A program made the position numbers and the translations under genes. Below are positions 44,201 through 50,660 of a stretch of DNA of 64,000 bases, in pieces. A model generated the notes under the pieces. The model did no database searches. It saw nothing but the letters and a program-made list of their open reading frames with translations, and was not told the DNA's origin. Origin of the DNA: Paractinoplanes durhamensis (lineage in GTDB: Bacteria > Actinomycetota > Actinomycetes > Mycobacteriales > Micromonosporaceae); contig NZ_BOML01000031.1 in the NCBI RefSeq assembly GCF_016862175.1, positions 62,001-126,000 of the forward strand, in the 5' to 3' direction. Every line of letters begins with the position of its first letter. Within the stretch, counting starts at the first letter, position 1.

Positions 44201-44298
44201 GTGGACAGTTGGCCCGCGCTGCCGGGCAACCCGGCCATGATCAGTATTAGTCCGGCCAGGCACGCCACGATTCGGCGTGCGGTCACATTCGTCCCCAT
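35242..44298 (-). CDS. Giant secreted RHS/SpvB polymorphic toxin with HINT and AHH nuclease
   Basis: 3,018 residues. A signal peptide (VACLAGLILIMAGLPGSAG) is followed by a beta-rich region with a ZU5-like segment, an SpvB domain (about residues 225-430), FG-GAP/VCBS repeats (DVDGDNLPDKVF, DLNGDGFPDVIG, DINGDSLPDRVY and others) to about 1,350, and RHS/YD repeats to about 2,500. The RHS core ends in GLYYFGARYYDPRTAVWQTP near 2,570. A HINT autoprotease (from Cys near residue 2,757 in CNSFAADTPVL to VLVHN near 2,897) precedes a 120-residue tip with ETAAHHIVASG, the mark of AHH nucleases of the HNH/EndoVII superfamily. HINT splicing would release the nuclease. I chose ATG 44298 because a G-rich ribosome site precedes it. 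Divergent from the SARP regulator; no immunity gene follows. Confidence 0.9.
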   Translation of the reverse strand: MGTNVTARRIVACLAGLILIMAGLPGSAGQLSTMAAAANDEPAAATPPPDGCTGTTTKQVTVTAKDVVAADHRVAVAPAGATIDYQGVRLTVGPGAVSSPIEIGISALSSAELPQMGDELANVTGGVQRGWRFTPHPYRFAAPIEIALPYDPATVTKDFRPQDVYSFFFDDQAGCWKALDRVRVDEKNHLVVSRTDHFTDIANAVLTLPEYPQGTSFNPTQIKDLQAANPATGVTMISPPGATSTGEARLSYPIEVPAGRAGVQPDLSIGYHSAGANSWLGQGWDLTVPAITVDTRWGVPRYDNGLESETYQLGADQLAPVANRGPLVARTAEKVFHPRVEGSFAKIIRHGSAPSAYSWEIVDKSGTRSFYGGTPQSTLADDAGHIFEWALREVRDTHGNVMRLQTVIQEDAGITGGSVPGRNLYLQKITYTGTANADGPYAVTFIRDRELEEARRGDVSIDARGGFKRVTADLLRRIEVTLDSLPIRAYDLDYTTGAFGKTLLKSVTELGDDNLPFVTHSFGYYDDVRDGSGAYQAFDPVSWTSPDDDVRNAALGAVGGGEAGALNANSSTSAGGHLYVGFGPTRSKTNSTGIKAGFNSTTDTGLLALADVDGDNLPDKVFTRDGSVVYRKNLFRPGGQARFADEVLPLRNLPGIFRQNSSSSTVGVESYPGGAAVQLDHVDTFTTTTRYLADVNADGITDLVDGGTVLFGRIGADGAPVYGLSSETPVPIGSAPVDAAGLVGDLTADRQREIESHPLVDTVRRWVAPYDGTVAISGGARLTGEPADYAKADGVRVAIQREDSELWATTIGATDHGTHDPSDVDAVTVKRGDRLYFRIQSRFDGAFDQVAWDPHIAYPGLPATTDVNGLDVYGYQASTDFTLAGRASTVTAPTDGTLHLAGALTKKGATTDDVTAVITRDGQTVFTGTLAAADTGSIPVDLDIPVTKGQALTWRVHTDSPIDLSQISWTPTASYPGSSINAPYDIDTYTVDDLTAPQAAYVAPATGDLTVRPAVTGDGRTVLTVKKRGALLAKKVVGDGDLVVPVTEGDELFFDLSTLDAAVTGGSVQAGLDPAALTDAPSALHRAAVEGAFPRPYRGWGVIGYNGNAAGPIAQNRLVIDESWTADLPSSVDPQAQKDEFAADPRVSPPDAFPYAPDPAGNRWAADDRTWAGPGTAASSRLGTEAIAVPAAGDFATVNAVPRLSRSTQISLTGGVSGGIGSLGGSIATGDSTAELDYLDLNGDGFPDVIGAGGIQYTDPTGTLGATRATLPDGDVRRTATESGNASAGSAARTITTGSGHAAPPADATANSAQTGNDMPPLGVGGNLGTGRSDTAFDLLDINGDSLPDRVYADGRAALNLGYRFAAPEPWPGGKLNAGDSTSSGANIGFNTDFYGFAGGASFSTSHSSTNASLADVNGDGLADRVFAGNPIRVAINTGSGFAEPQPFAGGPSGVNDDANAQLGGGAYITFHACFFIIAGCVIINPGASVSTGVGRTEQVLRDINGDGFADQLRSTSDNQLTVAENTTGRTNLLKTVSRPMGSRIDLDYTRAGNTFDQPQSQFTLSRVAVADGHAGDGVDSQVTTFRYGGGVYDRLERQFRGYGSVVTELRDTADAVYRSTTRTYATDSHYTRGLLTATRTTDAGGRVFQETARSYQLRATAGGFFPALVRSDERYFEGQATAGKSTYTESSYDDVGNVVRQFDAGDAGTADDVETKTRFTYEDTACRATNIVGEPKSVDVRGGGVLMRHREATVDCANGDLKQFRAYLADGSVATTDLLYFADGNLKSVTQPSNAQGQRYKLTYAYDPALATYVTSTTDSFGYTSTASYNLKFGQIETSTDVNGQQSRTLYDRVGRPDTITGPYETASNHPTVDIEYHPEAATPYAVTRNIDRNADGTIRTNSIDTVVFTDGLGRILQTKKDVTLGGVEAMTVSGRIVHDFAGRMVAQSYPVSEAKGVLNTRFSTKVDTIAPTRLDYDILDRPTRTVLPDGTVTTVAYGFGADRAGTTQFESATTDAKGAVTRTYSDARMLETAVKQAGIWTSYAHDPLGQVTAVVDDKGNTTRSAYDNLGRRTLVDNPDTGRTSMGYDLAGNLVKEVTAVLAAERDAITYAYDYNRLTGIDYPSDDDVGYYYGAPGAADNGAARVTKVVDAAGTVTRGYGPLGELTAETRTVTEGVSKATTYTTKYQYDTWNRVQRMTYPDGEVLTYHYDSGGLVDSAIGSSTYLAKMEYDVFGQRTLMQTGNGVRTAYTYSAADRRLATLQSSQADGTTFQNASYGYDQIGNVTSIAQTAGPLGGLGGTGAESFGYDDLNRLTTAQGSYFPASGKTDQFQLTLGYDSIGNITGKNQTHDLVTGGVAAAVKDTSYQYAYAYNGTQPHAPSSAGPFTFKYDANGNMTSRSGPGKQKLQLTWNDANQLACSGSSGSATDLVLVTASSSSSSCETRYVYDDQGNRVVKDGGSNDLAVYPNQNFTQRNSTTYKHVFVGSDRIVSKVVQTGAQFYFQTDHLGSTAYGTDGTGKVVEHNRYLPSGESWAAERTTAAPSPYGFAGKELDTETGLYYFGARYYDPRTAVWQTPDPMIGSYLDGAPAGGVGNPGNLSAYTYAGNNPVRLADPDGRWITIAAGAAIGAVISTGFEGYAQYRAGEFSARRLVGAAAGGAVNGAIEGATLGAGFLVRGQVAGVANAVGSSVTRTITGEAQSLDQTKADYENGVIFHGLGTAAGKVGGKVIDAAKSRFFGKTESAAASAETAGGRLGCNSFAADTPVLRADGSTTRIADLKPGDKVLATDPATGRTSIRTVTETHVNLDTDLTDVTVRDRSGAVQVVHSTAGHPFWDGTRKAWVIAADLRPGERLRTADGTEVTVVGVRSKLAGQDMFNLTVSGVHTFYVLAGAVPVLVHNASCSTNAEILGAAMVKAGIARPAETAAHHIVASGAVRADPARQVLKKFGIDVNSAENGVFLPQNLGSANPTGASAHSVIHSGYYYDYVNDLLSRAKNATEAQAALDQVRQQLKDGRWR

Positions 44299-44361
44299 TG
44301 CCGCCCCCGGGTCCATCGATGAGCATCCCGCGAAATGATTGATGGTTGTGATGGTGTGCGG

Positions 44362-44393
44362 CGTTGTGAAAACGTTGTGGCGCCGTGTATATG
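44362..44393 (+). promoter_or_regulatory. SARP-type direct repeats and -10 of the AfsR-like gene
   Basis: CGTTGTG occurs at 44362-44368 and again at 44373-44379, separated by 4 bp (11-bp period). Exactly 8 bp after the second copy lies TATATG (44388-44393), a good -10. Direct heptamers at one helical turn with the last 8 bp from the -10 is the established layout of SARP-controlled promoters. Two weaker copies lie at 44344-44350 and 44352-44358. Confidence 0.6.
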
Positions 44394-44411
44394 CACCGTG
44401 GGGGCGGGGTC

Positions 44412-47177
44412 ATGACCGAGCTACTCCTGTTGGGTCCGGTCGAGATACGGGTGGCCGGCAAACCGGTCGCGCCCCTGCAACCCCGCCAGCACCACGTGCT
44501 CGCCGCCCTCGTCGTCGACGCCAACCGCCCGGTCACCTGGCCGACGCTGGTCGACCGGGTGTGGGGAACCGACGTGCCGGACGGCGCCCGCACCGCCATG
44601 CGCGCCCACGTGTCCCGGATCCGGGTGGCCCTGCGGGTCGCGGCCGAGCTGGGCGGCCGCCCGGTCCGGGTGATCCGCGGCAGCGGCGGCTACCAGGTGC
44701 AGGCCGAGGAGGACCAGATCGACCTGCACCGGTTACGCCGGCTCGCCGACCGGGCCCGGAGCACCGCGGCCGGCGCCGACCGGGTCCGGCTGCTGCGCGA
44801 GGCGGTCGGGCTGTGGCGGGGCGAGCCGCTGGCCGGGCTGCCCGGCGACTGGGCCGGCCGGGTCCGCTCGGCCTGGCAGCACGAGCGGCTCGACGTGGTC
44901 GCCGCATGGGCGCTGGCCGAGCTGGAGGCCGGCAACGCCGCCACGGTCACCGCCGCCCTCGCCGACCTCACCGAGGAACACCCGCTGGTCGAGTCGGTCG
45001 CCGCCGCCTACGTGCGGGCACTGCACGCGGCCGGCCGCACCGCCGAGGCCCTCGACCGGTACGCCCGGGTCAGCCACCGGCTCGCCGACGAGCTCGGGGT
45101 CAGTCCGGGGGCCGAGCTGCGCCGGGCCCACCAGAGCGTCCTGCACGAGGAACGCCCGGTGCCGCCGATGGTGTCCTACCGCGCGCCGCCACCGCCATCC
45201 GGGCCCCGGCAGCTGCCGCTGGACGTGCGCGGCTTCGTCGGCCGCCACGACCACCTGGCCCGCCTCGACGAGTTGGCCGACGACCCCGGCGCGATCGTGC
45301 TGATCCGCGGCACGGCCGGGGTCGGCAAGACCACCCTCGCCGTGCACTGGGCGCACCGGCTCACCGACCGGTTCCCGGACGGGCAGCTCTACCTCAACCT
45401 GCGCGGCTTCGACCCGGCCGAGCCGCCGATGGACCCGGCCGAGGCGATCCGCCGCTGCCTGCTCGCGCTGGACGTGCCGGCCCGGCGGATCCCGGCCGGG
45501 CTGGACGCCGTCGCCGCGCTGTTCCGGTCCGAGCTGGCCGGCCGCCGCCTGCTGATCGTGCTGGACAACGCGCTCGACGAGGCCCAGGTCCGGCCGCTGC
45601 TGCCCGGCACGCCCGGCTGCCTGGTCGTGGTCACCAGCCGGGGCACCCTCACCGGCCTGGTCGCGGCCGAGGCCGCGCACCCGGTCGACCTCGGGCTGCT
45701 CAGCACCGACGAGGCCGCCCAGCTGCTGAGCCGGCGCCTCGGCGCGGACCGGGTCGTCAACGAATGGCAGGCGGTCACCGGTCTCATCGAGAGCTGCGCC
45801 CGGCTGCCGCTGGCGCTGGCGATCGCCGCCGCCCGCGCCGCGGCCCGGCCCACCGCGCCGCTCGCCGCCCTGGCCGGCGAGCTGGACCGGGCCCGCGACC
45901 GGCTGGACGCGCTGGCCGGCGCCGACCCGCACACCAACCTGCGGGCGGTGCTCGCGCACTCGTACCATGCGCTCTCCGCCCCGGCCCGGCGACTGTTCCG
46001 GCTGCTCGGCCTGCACCCCGGCCACGACATCGCGGCCCCGGCGGCGGCCGCGCTCGCCGCGCTCGCGCCGGCTGAGAGCGGCACCCTGCTCGCCGAGCTG
46101 ACCGGCGCATCCCTGCTCCTCGAGCACCGGCCCGGCCGCTACACCCACCACGACCTGCTCCGCGCGTACGCCGCCGAACTGGCCGCGGCCGACCCGGACC
46201 ACGACGCCGCCCGGCTCCGCGTCCTCGACCACTACCTGCACACCGCGTACGCCGCCGACCGGCGCCTCTATCCGGCCCGCGACCCGGTGTCGCTGGCCGC
46301 GCCCGGGCCGGCGGTGCGGCCCGAGTCGTTCGCCGACGAGCGGGCCGCCCTCGACTGGTTCGCCGCCGAGCACGCCACCCTGCTGGCCGCCATCGACCAC
46401 GCCGCCGCGCACGGCCTCGACGCGCACGCGTGGCAGCTGGTCTGGACGGTCCGCACCGTGCTCGGCCGGCGCGGTCTGTGGTCGGAGCTGGCCGCGGTCA
46501 CCCGCACCGCGCTCGCCGCCGCGGTCCGCCTCGACGACCCGGCGGTCCAGGCCCGGGCGCACCATCAGCTCGGCACCACCAGCGTCCGGCTGGGCCGGCT
46601 CGACGAGGCCGAGGACGAGCTGAACCTCGGCCTCACGCAGTACCGCGAGCTGGGCAACCGGACCGGCGAGGCCCGGGCCCACCACCACCTGAGCTACCTC
46701 TTCGAGCGGCGGCAGGCGCCCGAGCGGTCGCTGGCCCACGGCCGGCTGGCCCTCGAGTTGTACCGGCAGGCCGGCCACCGCAACGGCGAGGCGCACGCCC
46801 TCAACAGCATCGGGTGGTACACCGCCCAGCTCGGCGACGACCGCGAGGCGCTGGACAGCTGCCGCCGGGCGCTGGCGATCTTCGAGGAGTTGGGCGACGA
46901 GCACGGCCAGGCCAACACCCTCGACAGCCTCGGCTTCGTCCAGCACCGGCTCGGCGCGCACGCCGAGGCGGTCGACTGCTTCCGGCGGGCGCTGACCCTG
47001 TTCCGTACGCTCGGCAATCGCTTCAACGAGGCCGACACCCTGACCCGCCTCGGCGACACCCACCAGGCCGCCGGCGCTCCGGCGGCCGCCCGCGAGGCGT
47101 GGCAGCAGGCGATGAGCATCCTGACCGACCTGCGCCACCCGGACACCGGCAAGGTCCGGGCCCGGCTCGACCGCTGA
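44412..47177 (+). CDS. AfsR-like SARP regulator (HTH-BTAD, NB-ARC, TPR)
   Basis: 921 residues. OmpR-type winged helix at residues 1-92 (LLLLGPVEIRVAGKPVAPLQ at the start), BTAD helices to about 245, an NB-ARC ATPase with P-loop IRGTAGVGKTTLAVHWAH near 295 and LIVLDNALDEAQVRPLLPG (Walker B) near 385, then TPR repeats (about 700-915). It should bind direct repeats and recruit RNA polymerase in an ATP-dependent way. A TTA leucine codon (44733-44735, residue 108) would make translation depend on the rare bldA tRNA if this strain behaves like Streptomyces. ATG 44412 follows a G-rich sequence. It is divergent from the RHS toxin across 113 bp, which contains a SARP-like site. Confidence 0.9.
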   Translation: MTELLLLGPVEIRVAGKPVAPLQPRQHHVLAALVVDANRPVTWPTLVDRVWGTDVPDGARTAMRAHVSRIRVALRVAAELGGRPVRVIRGSGGYQVQAEEDQIDLHRLRRLADRARSTAAGADRVRLLREAVGLWRGEPLAGLPGDWAGRVRSAWQHERLDVVAAWALAELEAGNAATVTAALADLTEEHPLVESVAAAYVRALHAAGRTAEALDRYARVSHRLADELGVSPGAELRRAHQSVLHEERPVPPMVSYRAPPPPSGPRQLPLDVRGFVGRHDHLARLDELADDPGAIVLIRGTAGVGKTTLAVHWAHRLTDRFPDGQLYLNLRGFDPAEPPMDPAEAIRRCLLALDVPARRIPAGLDAVAALFRSELAGRRLLIVLDNALDEAQVRPLLPGTPGCLVVVTSRGTLTGLVAAEAAHPVDLGLLSTDEAAQLLSRRLGADRVVNEWQAVTGLIESCARLPLALAIAAARAAARPTAPLAALAGELDRARDRLDALAGADPHTNLRAVLAHSYHALSAPARRLFRLLGLHPGHDIAAPAAAALAALAPAESGTLLAELTGASLLLEHRPGRYTHHDLLRAYAAELAAADPDHDAARLRVLDHYLHTAYAADRRLYPARDPVSLAAPGPAVRPESFADERAALDWFAAEHATLLAAIDHAAAHGLDAHAWQLVWTVRTVLGRRGLWSELAAVTRTALAAAVRLDDPAVQARAHHQLGTTSVRLGRLDEAEDELNLGLTQYRELGNRTGEARAHHHLSYLFERRQAPERSLAHGRLALELYRQAGHRNGEAHALNSIGWYTAQLGDDREALDSCRRALAIFEELGDEHGQANTLDSLGFVQHRLGAHAEAVDCFRRALTLFRTLGNRFNEADTLTRLGDTHQAAGAPAAAREAWQQAMSILTDLRHPDTGKVRARLDR

Positions 47178-47290
47178 GCCTCGGTTGCGTTTCGGTGAGG
47201 CGGGGGTGCGGGTCGGTTTACCCGCTCACCGCGCGGCGCTTCCCCCCGATCGGTATCTCGCCAGACACCGCATGCCGAGGGAGACACACT

Positions 47291-47803
47291 TTGAAGCGCT
47301 TCGTTCGCCGCGCCGCCGTCATCGCCGCCCTGGTCGCCGCGCCCGCTCTCGCGAGTGCCCCGGCTTTCGCCGCCGACAGCGCAGCCTCGAAGCCGAAGGT
47401 GTCCACCAGTGCGATGACGCAGCTCGAGACCGAGGTCGTGCGCCTCACCAACGTGCAGCGCACCGCCAAGGGCTGCCCGGCCCTGCGCATCGACGACCGG
47501 CTGATCAAGGCGGCCCGGGCGCACAGCGCCGACATGGTCGCCGAGCGCTTCTTCGACCACACCGGCTCGAACGGCAGCACGTTCGTGGCCCGCGAGGTCG
47601 CGGCCGGCTACCCGAAGCGGGGCGCCTCGGCCGAGAACATCGCCTGGGGCTACCGCACCGCCCAGGAGGTCGTCTCGCGCTGGATGAACAGCCCGGGCCA
47701 CCGCGCCAACATCCTCAACTGCGGCAGCATCGCGGTCGGCGTCGGCGTCGCGTACACCGCCGGCGGCGCGCCGTACTACACCCAGGACTTCGGCCGCATC
47801 TGA
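47291..47803 (+). CDS. Secreted CAP/SCP-domain protein
   Basis: 170 residues from TTG 47291; AGGGAG at 47278-47283 with 7-nt spacing decides this start. Signal peptide AAVIAALVAAPALASAPAFA. The mature part is a CAP (SCP/YkwD-like) domain: LTNVQRTAKGCPALRID, HSADMVAERFFDHTG, SAENIAWGY and WMNSPGHRANILNC hold the conserved His/Glu cavity residues. Two Cys could form a disulfide. Function of bacterial CAP proteins is largely unknown; binding of lipids or calcium, or proteolysis, has been proposed. It is 113 bp downstream of the SARP gene and may share its transcript. Confidence 0.88.
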   Translation: MKRFVRRAAVIAALVAAPALASAPAFAADSAASKPKVSTSAMTQLETEVVRLTNVQRTAKGCPALRIDDRLIKAARAHSADMVAERFFDHTGSNGSTFVAREVAAGYPKRGASAENIAWGYRTAQEVVSRWMNSPGHRANILNCGSIAVGVGVAYTAGGAPYYTQDFGRI

Positions 47804-47817
47804 CATCAGAAGGTAGG

Positions 47818-47853
47818 GAAGACGGCCGGTGCTGGCGGGCACCGGCCGTCTTC
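47818..47853. terminator. Strong terminator between convergent genes
   Basis: A 15-bp stem (47818-47832 with 47839-47853) with a 6-nt loop lies 14 bp past the CAP-domain stop and 18 bp from the convergent aldehyde dehydrogenase stop. A and T runs at its ends suit termination from either side. Confidence 0.8.
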
Positions 47854-47870
47854 TGGTTAACCGGGTAAAG

Positions 47871-49277
47871 CTAAGCGGGCCGGAACGAATCCCTGGCCAC
47901 CGGGGCCGCGTGCTTGATCATCAGGTGCCGGGTGACCGAGTACTCCCCGATCGCCTCCTGGCTCATGTCCTTGCCGAAGCCGGACCCCTTCACCCCACCG
48001 TGCGGCGCCTCGGACGCGATCGGTAGGTGATCGTTGATCCAGGTCACGCCGACGTCGAGCCGATGCGCCACGCGCAGCGCCCGGCCCACGTCCCGGGTCC
48101 AGATCGACGACGCGAGCCCGTAGCGGGTGTCGTTGGCGAGCCCCACCGCCTCGTCCTCGGACGAGAACGGCACCACCACGATCACCGGCCCGAAAATCTC
48201 GTCCTGCACGATCTCGCTGCCCTGCGCGGCGTCGATCACGAGCGTCGGCGGGTAGAAATATCCCGGCCCGTCGGGAACCCGGCCACCAACCGCCACCCGT
48301 GCCCCACCGTCAACGGCCCGAGAGACAAAACCGGCAACCCGATCACGGTGTACGGCGGAGATCAGCGGCCCGATGTCGGTGTCCGCCGCCCACGGATCGC
48401 CCGGCCGGATCCGCCGCAGCGCATCCTCCAGCGCCGCCACCACATCCTTGTACACCGACTTTTCCACGTAGACACGGGTCGCGGCCGTGCAGTCCTGCCC
48501 GGTGTTGTAGGTAGCGCCCATCGCCACCCCGCCCGCCATCTCCGCCAGGTCGGCATCGGCGAACACCACCGCGGGCGCCTTGCCGCCGAGCTCGAGGTGC
48601 ACCCGCTTGAGCCCGTCGACGGCGCCGCGCATCACCTCCCGCCCGGTCGCGGTCGACCCGGTCACGCTGACCATGTCGACGCCGTCGTCCCGGACCAGCG
48701 CGGACCCGATCGCGGCTCCCCCGGTGACGACCCCGACCAGTCCGGCCGGCGCCCCCGCCTCCTCGAAGAGACGCGCGAGCGCGAGCGTCGACCGCGGCGT
48801 CTGCGGCGCCGGCTTGATCACCACGGCGTTCCCGGCCGCCACCGCGGGACCGATCTTCCACACCGCCATGACCAGCGGAAAGTTCCACGGCGCAATGGAC
48901 CCGACCACGCCCACCGGCCGGCGGATCAGCATCGACGTGTAGCCCGACGAGAGCACCCCGGCGCCGGTCCCGTCGAGCGACCGCGCCGCCCCCGCGAAGA
49001 ACCGCAGGTTGTCGACACCGAAGGTCAACTCCCCGTCCCGCATGACCGGCAGCGGCTTCCCGGTCTCCTCGACCTCCAGCCGGGTGATCTCCTCGGCGTC
49101 CCGTTCCACCAGGTCGGCGACGCGGAGCAGCACCCGCGCCCGCTCCCCCGGCGTCGCTTCCCGCCACTGCTCAAAAGCACCGCGAGCGCGGGCGACGGCC
49201 TTGGCGACGTCCGCGACCGCACTGTCCGGCATATCTTCCAGCCGCACGCCGGAGGCCGGGTTCACCAATTCCGTCAC
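47871..49277 (-). CDS. Aldehyde dehydrogenase, aminobutyraldehyde-type
   Basis: 468 residues. Rossmann part with IAPWNFPLVMAVWKIGPA near residue 125 and GSTATGREVM, general base Glu in LELGGKAP near 240, catalytic Cys in GQDCTAATR near 275, and EIFGPVIVV near 370. The combination resembles gamma-aminobutyraldehyde and betaine-aldehyde dehydrogenases (NAD-dependent), but substrate class is weakly fixed by sequence. The start GTG 49277 overlaps the stop of the glycosyltransferase in GTGA, so the two are translationally coupled. Coupling to a GT1 enzyme and divergence from an amino-sugar kinase suggest a tailoring role rather than choline metabolism, which already has choline oxidase. Confidence 0.85.
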   Translation of the reverse strand: MTELVNPASGVRLEDMPDSAVADVAKAVARARGAFEQWREATPGERARVLLRVADLVERDAEEITRLEVEETGKPLPVMRDGELTFGVDNLRFFAGAARSLDGTGAGVLSSGYTSMLIRRPVGVVGSIAPWNFPLVMAVWKIGPAVAAGNAVVIKPAPQTPRSTLALARLFEEAGAPAGLVGVVTGGAAIGSALVRDDGVDMVSVTGSTATGREVMRGAVDGLKRVHLELGGKAPAVVFADADLAEMAGGVAMGATYNTGQDCTAATRVYVEKSVYKDVVAALEDALRRIRPGDPWAADTDIGPLISAVHRDRVAGFVSRAVDGGARVAVGGRVPDGPGYFYPPTLVIDAAQGSEIVQDEIFGPVIVVVPFSSEDEAVGLANDTRYGLASSIWTRDVGRALRVAHRLDVGVTWINDHLPIASEAPHGGVKGSGFGKDMSQEAIGEYSVTRHLMIKHAAPVARDSFRPA

Positions 49278-50551
49278 TTGCGCTCCAACCCGATCTTCTC
49301 GATGGCGTCCGCCGCGACGCGTACGCCGTCGGCCGCCCGGATGGCCGCACCGTCCGCTTCGAGCTTGGCCCGCAGCGCGTCGTCGCCGAGCAGCCGGTCG
49401 ATCGCCGCGTGCAGTTCCTCGTCGCGGAAGCCGTAGGTGTCCAGCCGGACCCCGTAGCCGGTCTCGTCCACCCGCTGCGCGTTGTCGTACTGGTCCCAGA
49501 ACAGCGGCAGCACGATCATCGGCTTGCCGAAGTGCATGGCCTCGGTGGTCGTGTTGTTGCCGCCGTGCGTGACGACCAGGTCGACCAGCGGGATGATCGA
49601 GGTCTGCGGCAGGAACTCGGCCCCGATCATGTTGTCGGCGAGCTCGATCTCCTCGTGCAGCGGGCCCTTCGACACGATGTAACGGTGCTCGGTGGCCCCG
49701 AGGGCGGCGACGACCCGCCGCATGAGCTCGACGTCGGCCGACCCGAGCGAGCCGAGCGAGAAGTAGATCAGCTTGTGCCCGTCAGCGAAGCCCTCCGGCA
49801 GATCGTACGAGTCGTCGGTCTCCCGCACCGACGATTCGAGGCGCTGCCAGTTCGGCCCGAGCCGCCGCGACTTCCGGTAGTCGAGCACCTCCGGGTACAC
49901 GTACAGGTTGTGGTCGCCCTCGTGGATGAACTCGAGGTCGGGCAGCGCCGGCGCCCCGGTCGAGACGACCCAGTCGTTGAACTGCTCCCACATCGGGCGG
50001 TGCGTCCGGTCGTACTCGGCGAGGAAGTCGGCCCACCCGCTGCGGTCGTCGGCCGGGTAGCCGGAGAACACCGGCGCGATGTCCGGCCCCTTCACCTCGA
50101 GCGGGTTGCACGACACGATCCGGACGAACGGCACGCCCGCGGTGTTCAGCGCCGGGAACGCCACCACGTTGTCCTCGACGATCACGTCCGGCTTGACCCG
50201 GGCGATGATGTCGAGCAGCTGCGGCTGGCAGAACCGGGCGCCGTCGATCAGCTCCTGCCAGACCGGCTTGACCCAGGTCTCCAGCTGCTCGATCGTCGGC
50301 TTGCGGAACTCGGGCGCGGTGTCCCGGATGAAGTCCTTCCAGAACTGCCCGGCGTCCTGCGGCTCGTCCGGCGCCGGGGCCAGGCTGACCAGGTCTTCCT
50401 CGAAGCCGAGCGCGGTGAGCTTGCCCGCCCACGACGCCTCGGCCGCGAACACCACCCGGTGCCCGCGCTGCCGCAGCACATGGCCGATACCGATGCAGTT
50501 GTTGGTCGGCCCGTAGGCACTCTCGGGCATGAACAGGACCGTGAGGGACAT
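49274..50551 (-). CDS. GT1 (macrolide/UGT-type) glycosyltransferase
   Basis: 425 residues, GT-B fold of the MGT/UGT type. N-terminal acceptor domain starts LTVLFMPESAYGPTNNCIGIGHVL. The donor domain holds LIYFSLGSLGSADVELMRRV near residue 265 and the signature THGGNNTTTEAMHFGKPMIV near 335, followed by PLFWDQYDNAQRV, which binds NDP-sugar. Such enzymes glycosylate small hydrophobic molecules, antibiotics or lipids. A perfect inverted repeat lies 17 bp upstream of the ATG, so the divergent TetR protein probably represses it. Acceptor and sugar unknown. Confidence 0.88.
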   Translation of the reverse strand: MSLTVLFMPESAYGPTNNCIGIGHVLRQRGHRVVFAAEASWAGKLTALGFEEDLVSLAPAPDEPQDAGQFWKDFIRDTAPEFRKPTIEQLETWVKPVWQELIDGARFCQPQLLDIIARVKPDVIVEDNVVAFPALNTAGVPFVRIVSCNPLEVKGPDIAPVFSGYPADDRSGWADFLAEYDRTHRPMWEQFNDWVVSTGAPALPDLEFIHEGDHNLYVYPEVLDYRKSRRLGPNWQRLESSVRETDDSYDLPEGFADGHKLIYFSLGSLGSADVELMRRVVAALGATEHRYIVSKGPLHEEIELADNMIGAEFLPQTSIIPLVDLVVTHGGNNTTTEAMHFGKPMIVLPLFWDQYDNAQRVDETGYGVRLDTYGFRDEELHAAIDRLLGDDALRAKLEADGAAIRAADGVRVAADAIEKIGLERK

Positions 50552-50567
50552 CGACTCTCCCGGGTTG

Positions 50568-50593
50568 GCTTGTTGAAGGTGAATTCAACAAGC
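50568..50593. promoter_or_regulatory. Inverted repeat, candidate TetR operator 1
   Basis: GCTTGTTGAA at 50568-50577 and its exact complement at 50584-50593, spaced by 6 bp, form a 26-bp perfect palindrome next to the GT1 start. Size and position fit a TetR-family operator that would also cover the GT1 leader. Confidence 0.65.
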
Positions 50594-50607
50594 GCCCTTG
50601 CGCACAG

Positions 50608-50644
50608 TCAATATGCAGAGCCTATGGTTATGGCCGCATATTGA
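50608..50644. promoter_or_regulatory. Inverted repeat, candidate TetR operator 2
   Basis: TCAATATGC at 50608-50616 and its exact complement at 50636-50644, 19 bp apart, lie just upstream of the TetR gene. Different in sequence from the first palindrome, so it may serve another regulator or form part of the promoters. Confidence 0.45.
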
Positions 50645-50660
50645 ATCGGGGAGCTGGAAG

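Noticed and set aside
37162..44250. An open frame of about 2,362 codons opposite the RHS toxin
   Set aside because: Low-complexity Val/Gly/Arg composition and no family; a mirror of the toxin's codon bias.
47871..49277. Betaine-aldehyde dehydrogenase of the choline pathway
   Set aside because: It is 28 kb from the choline operon, coupled to a glycosyltransferase, and choline oxidase already performs both oxidations.
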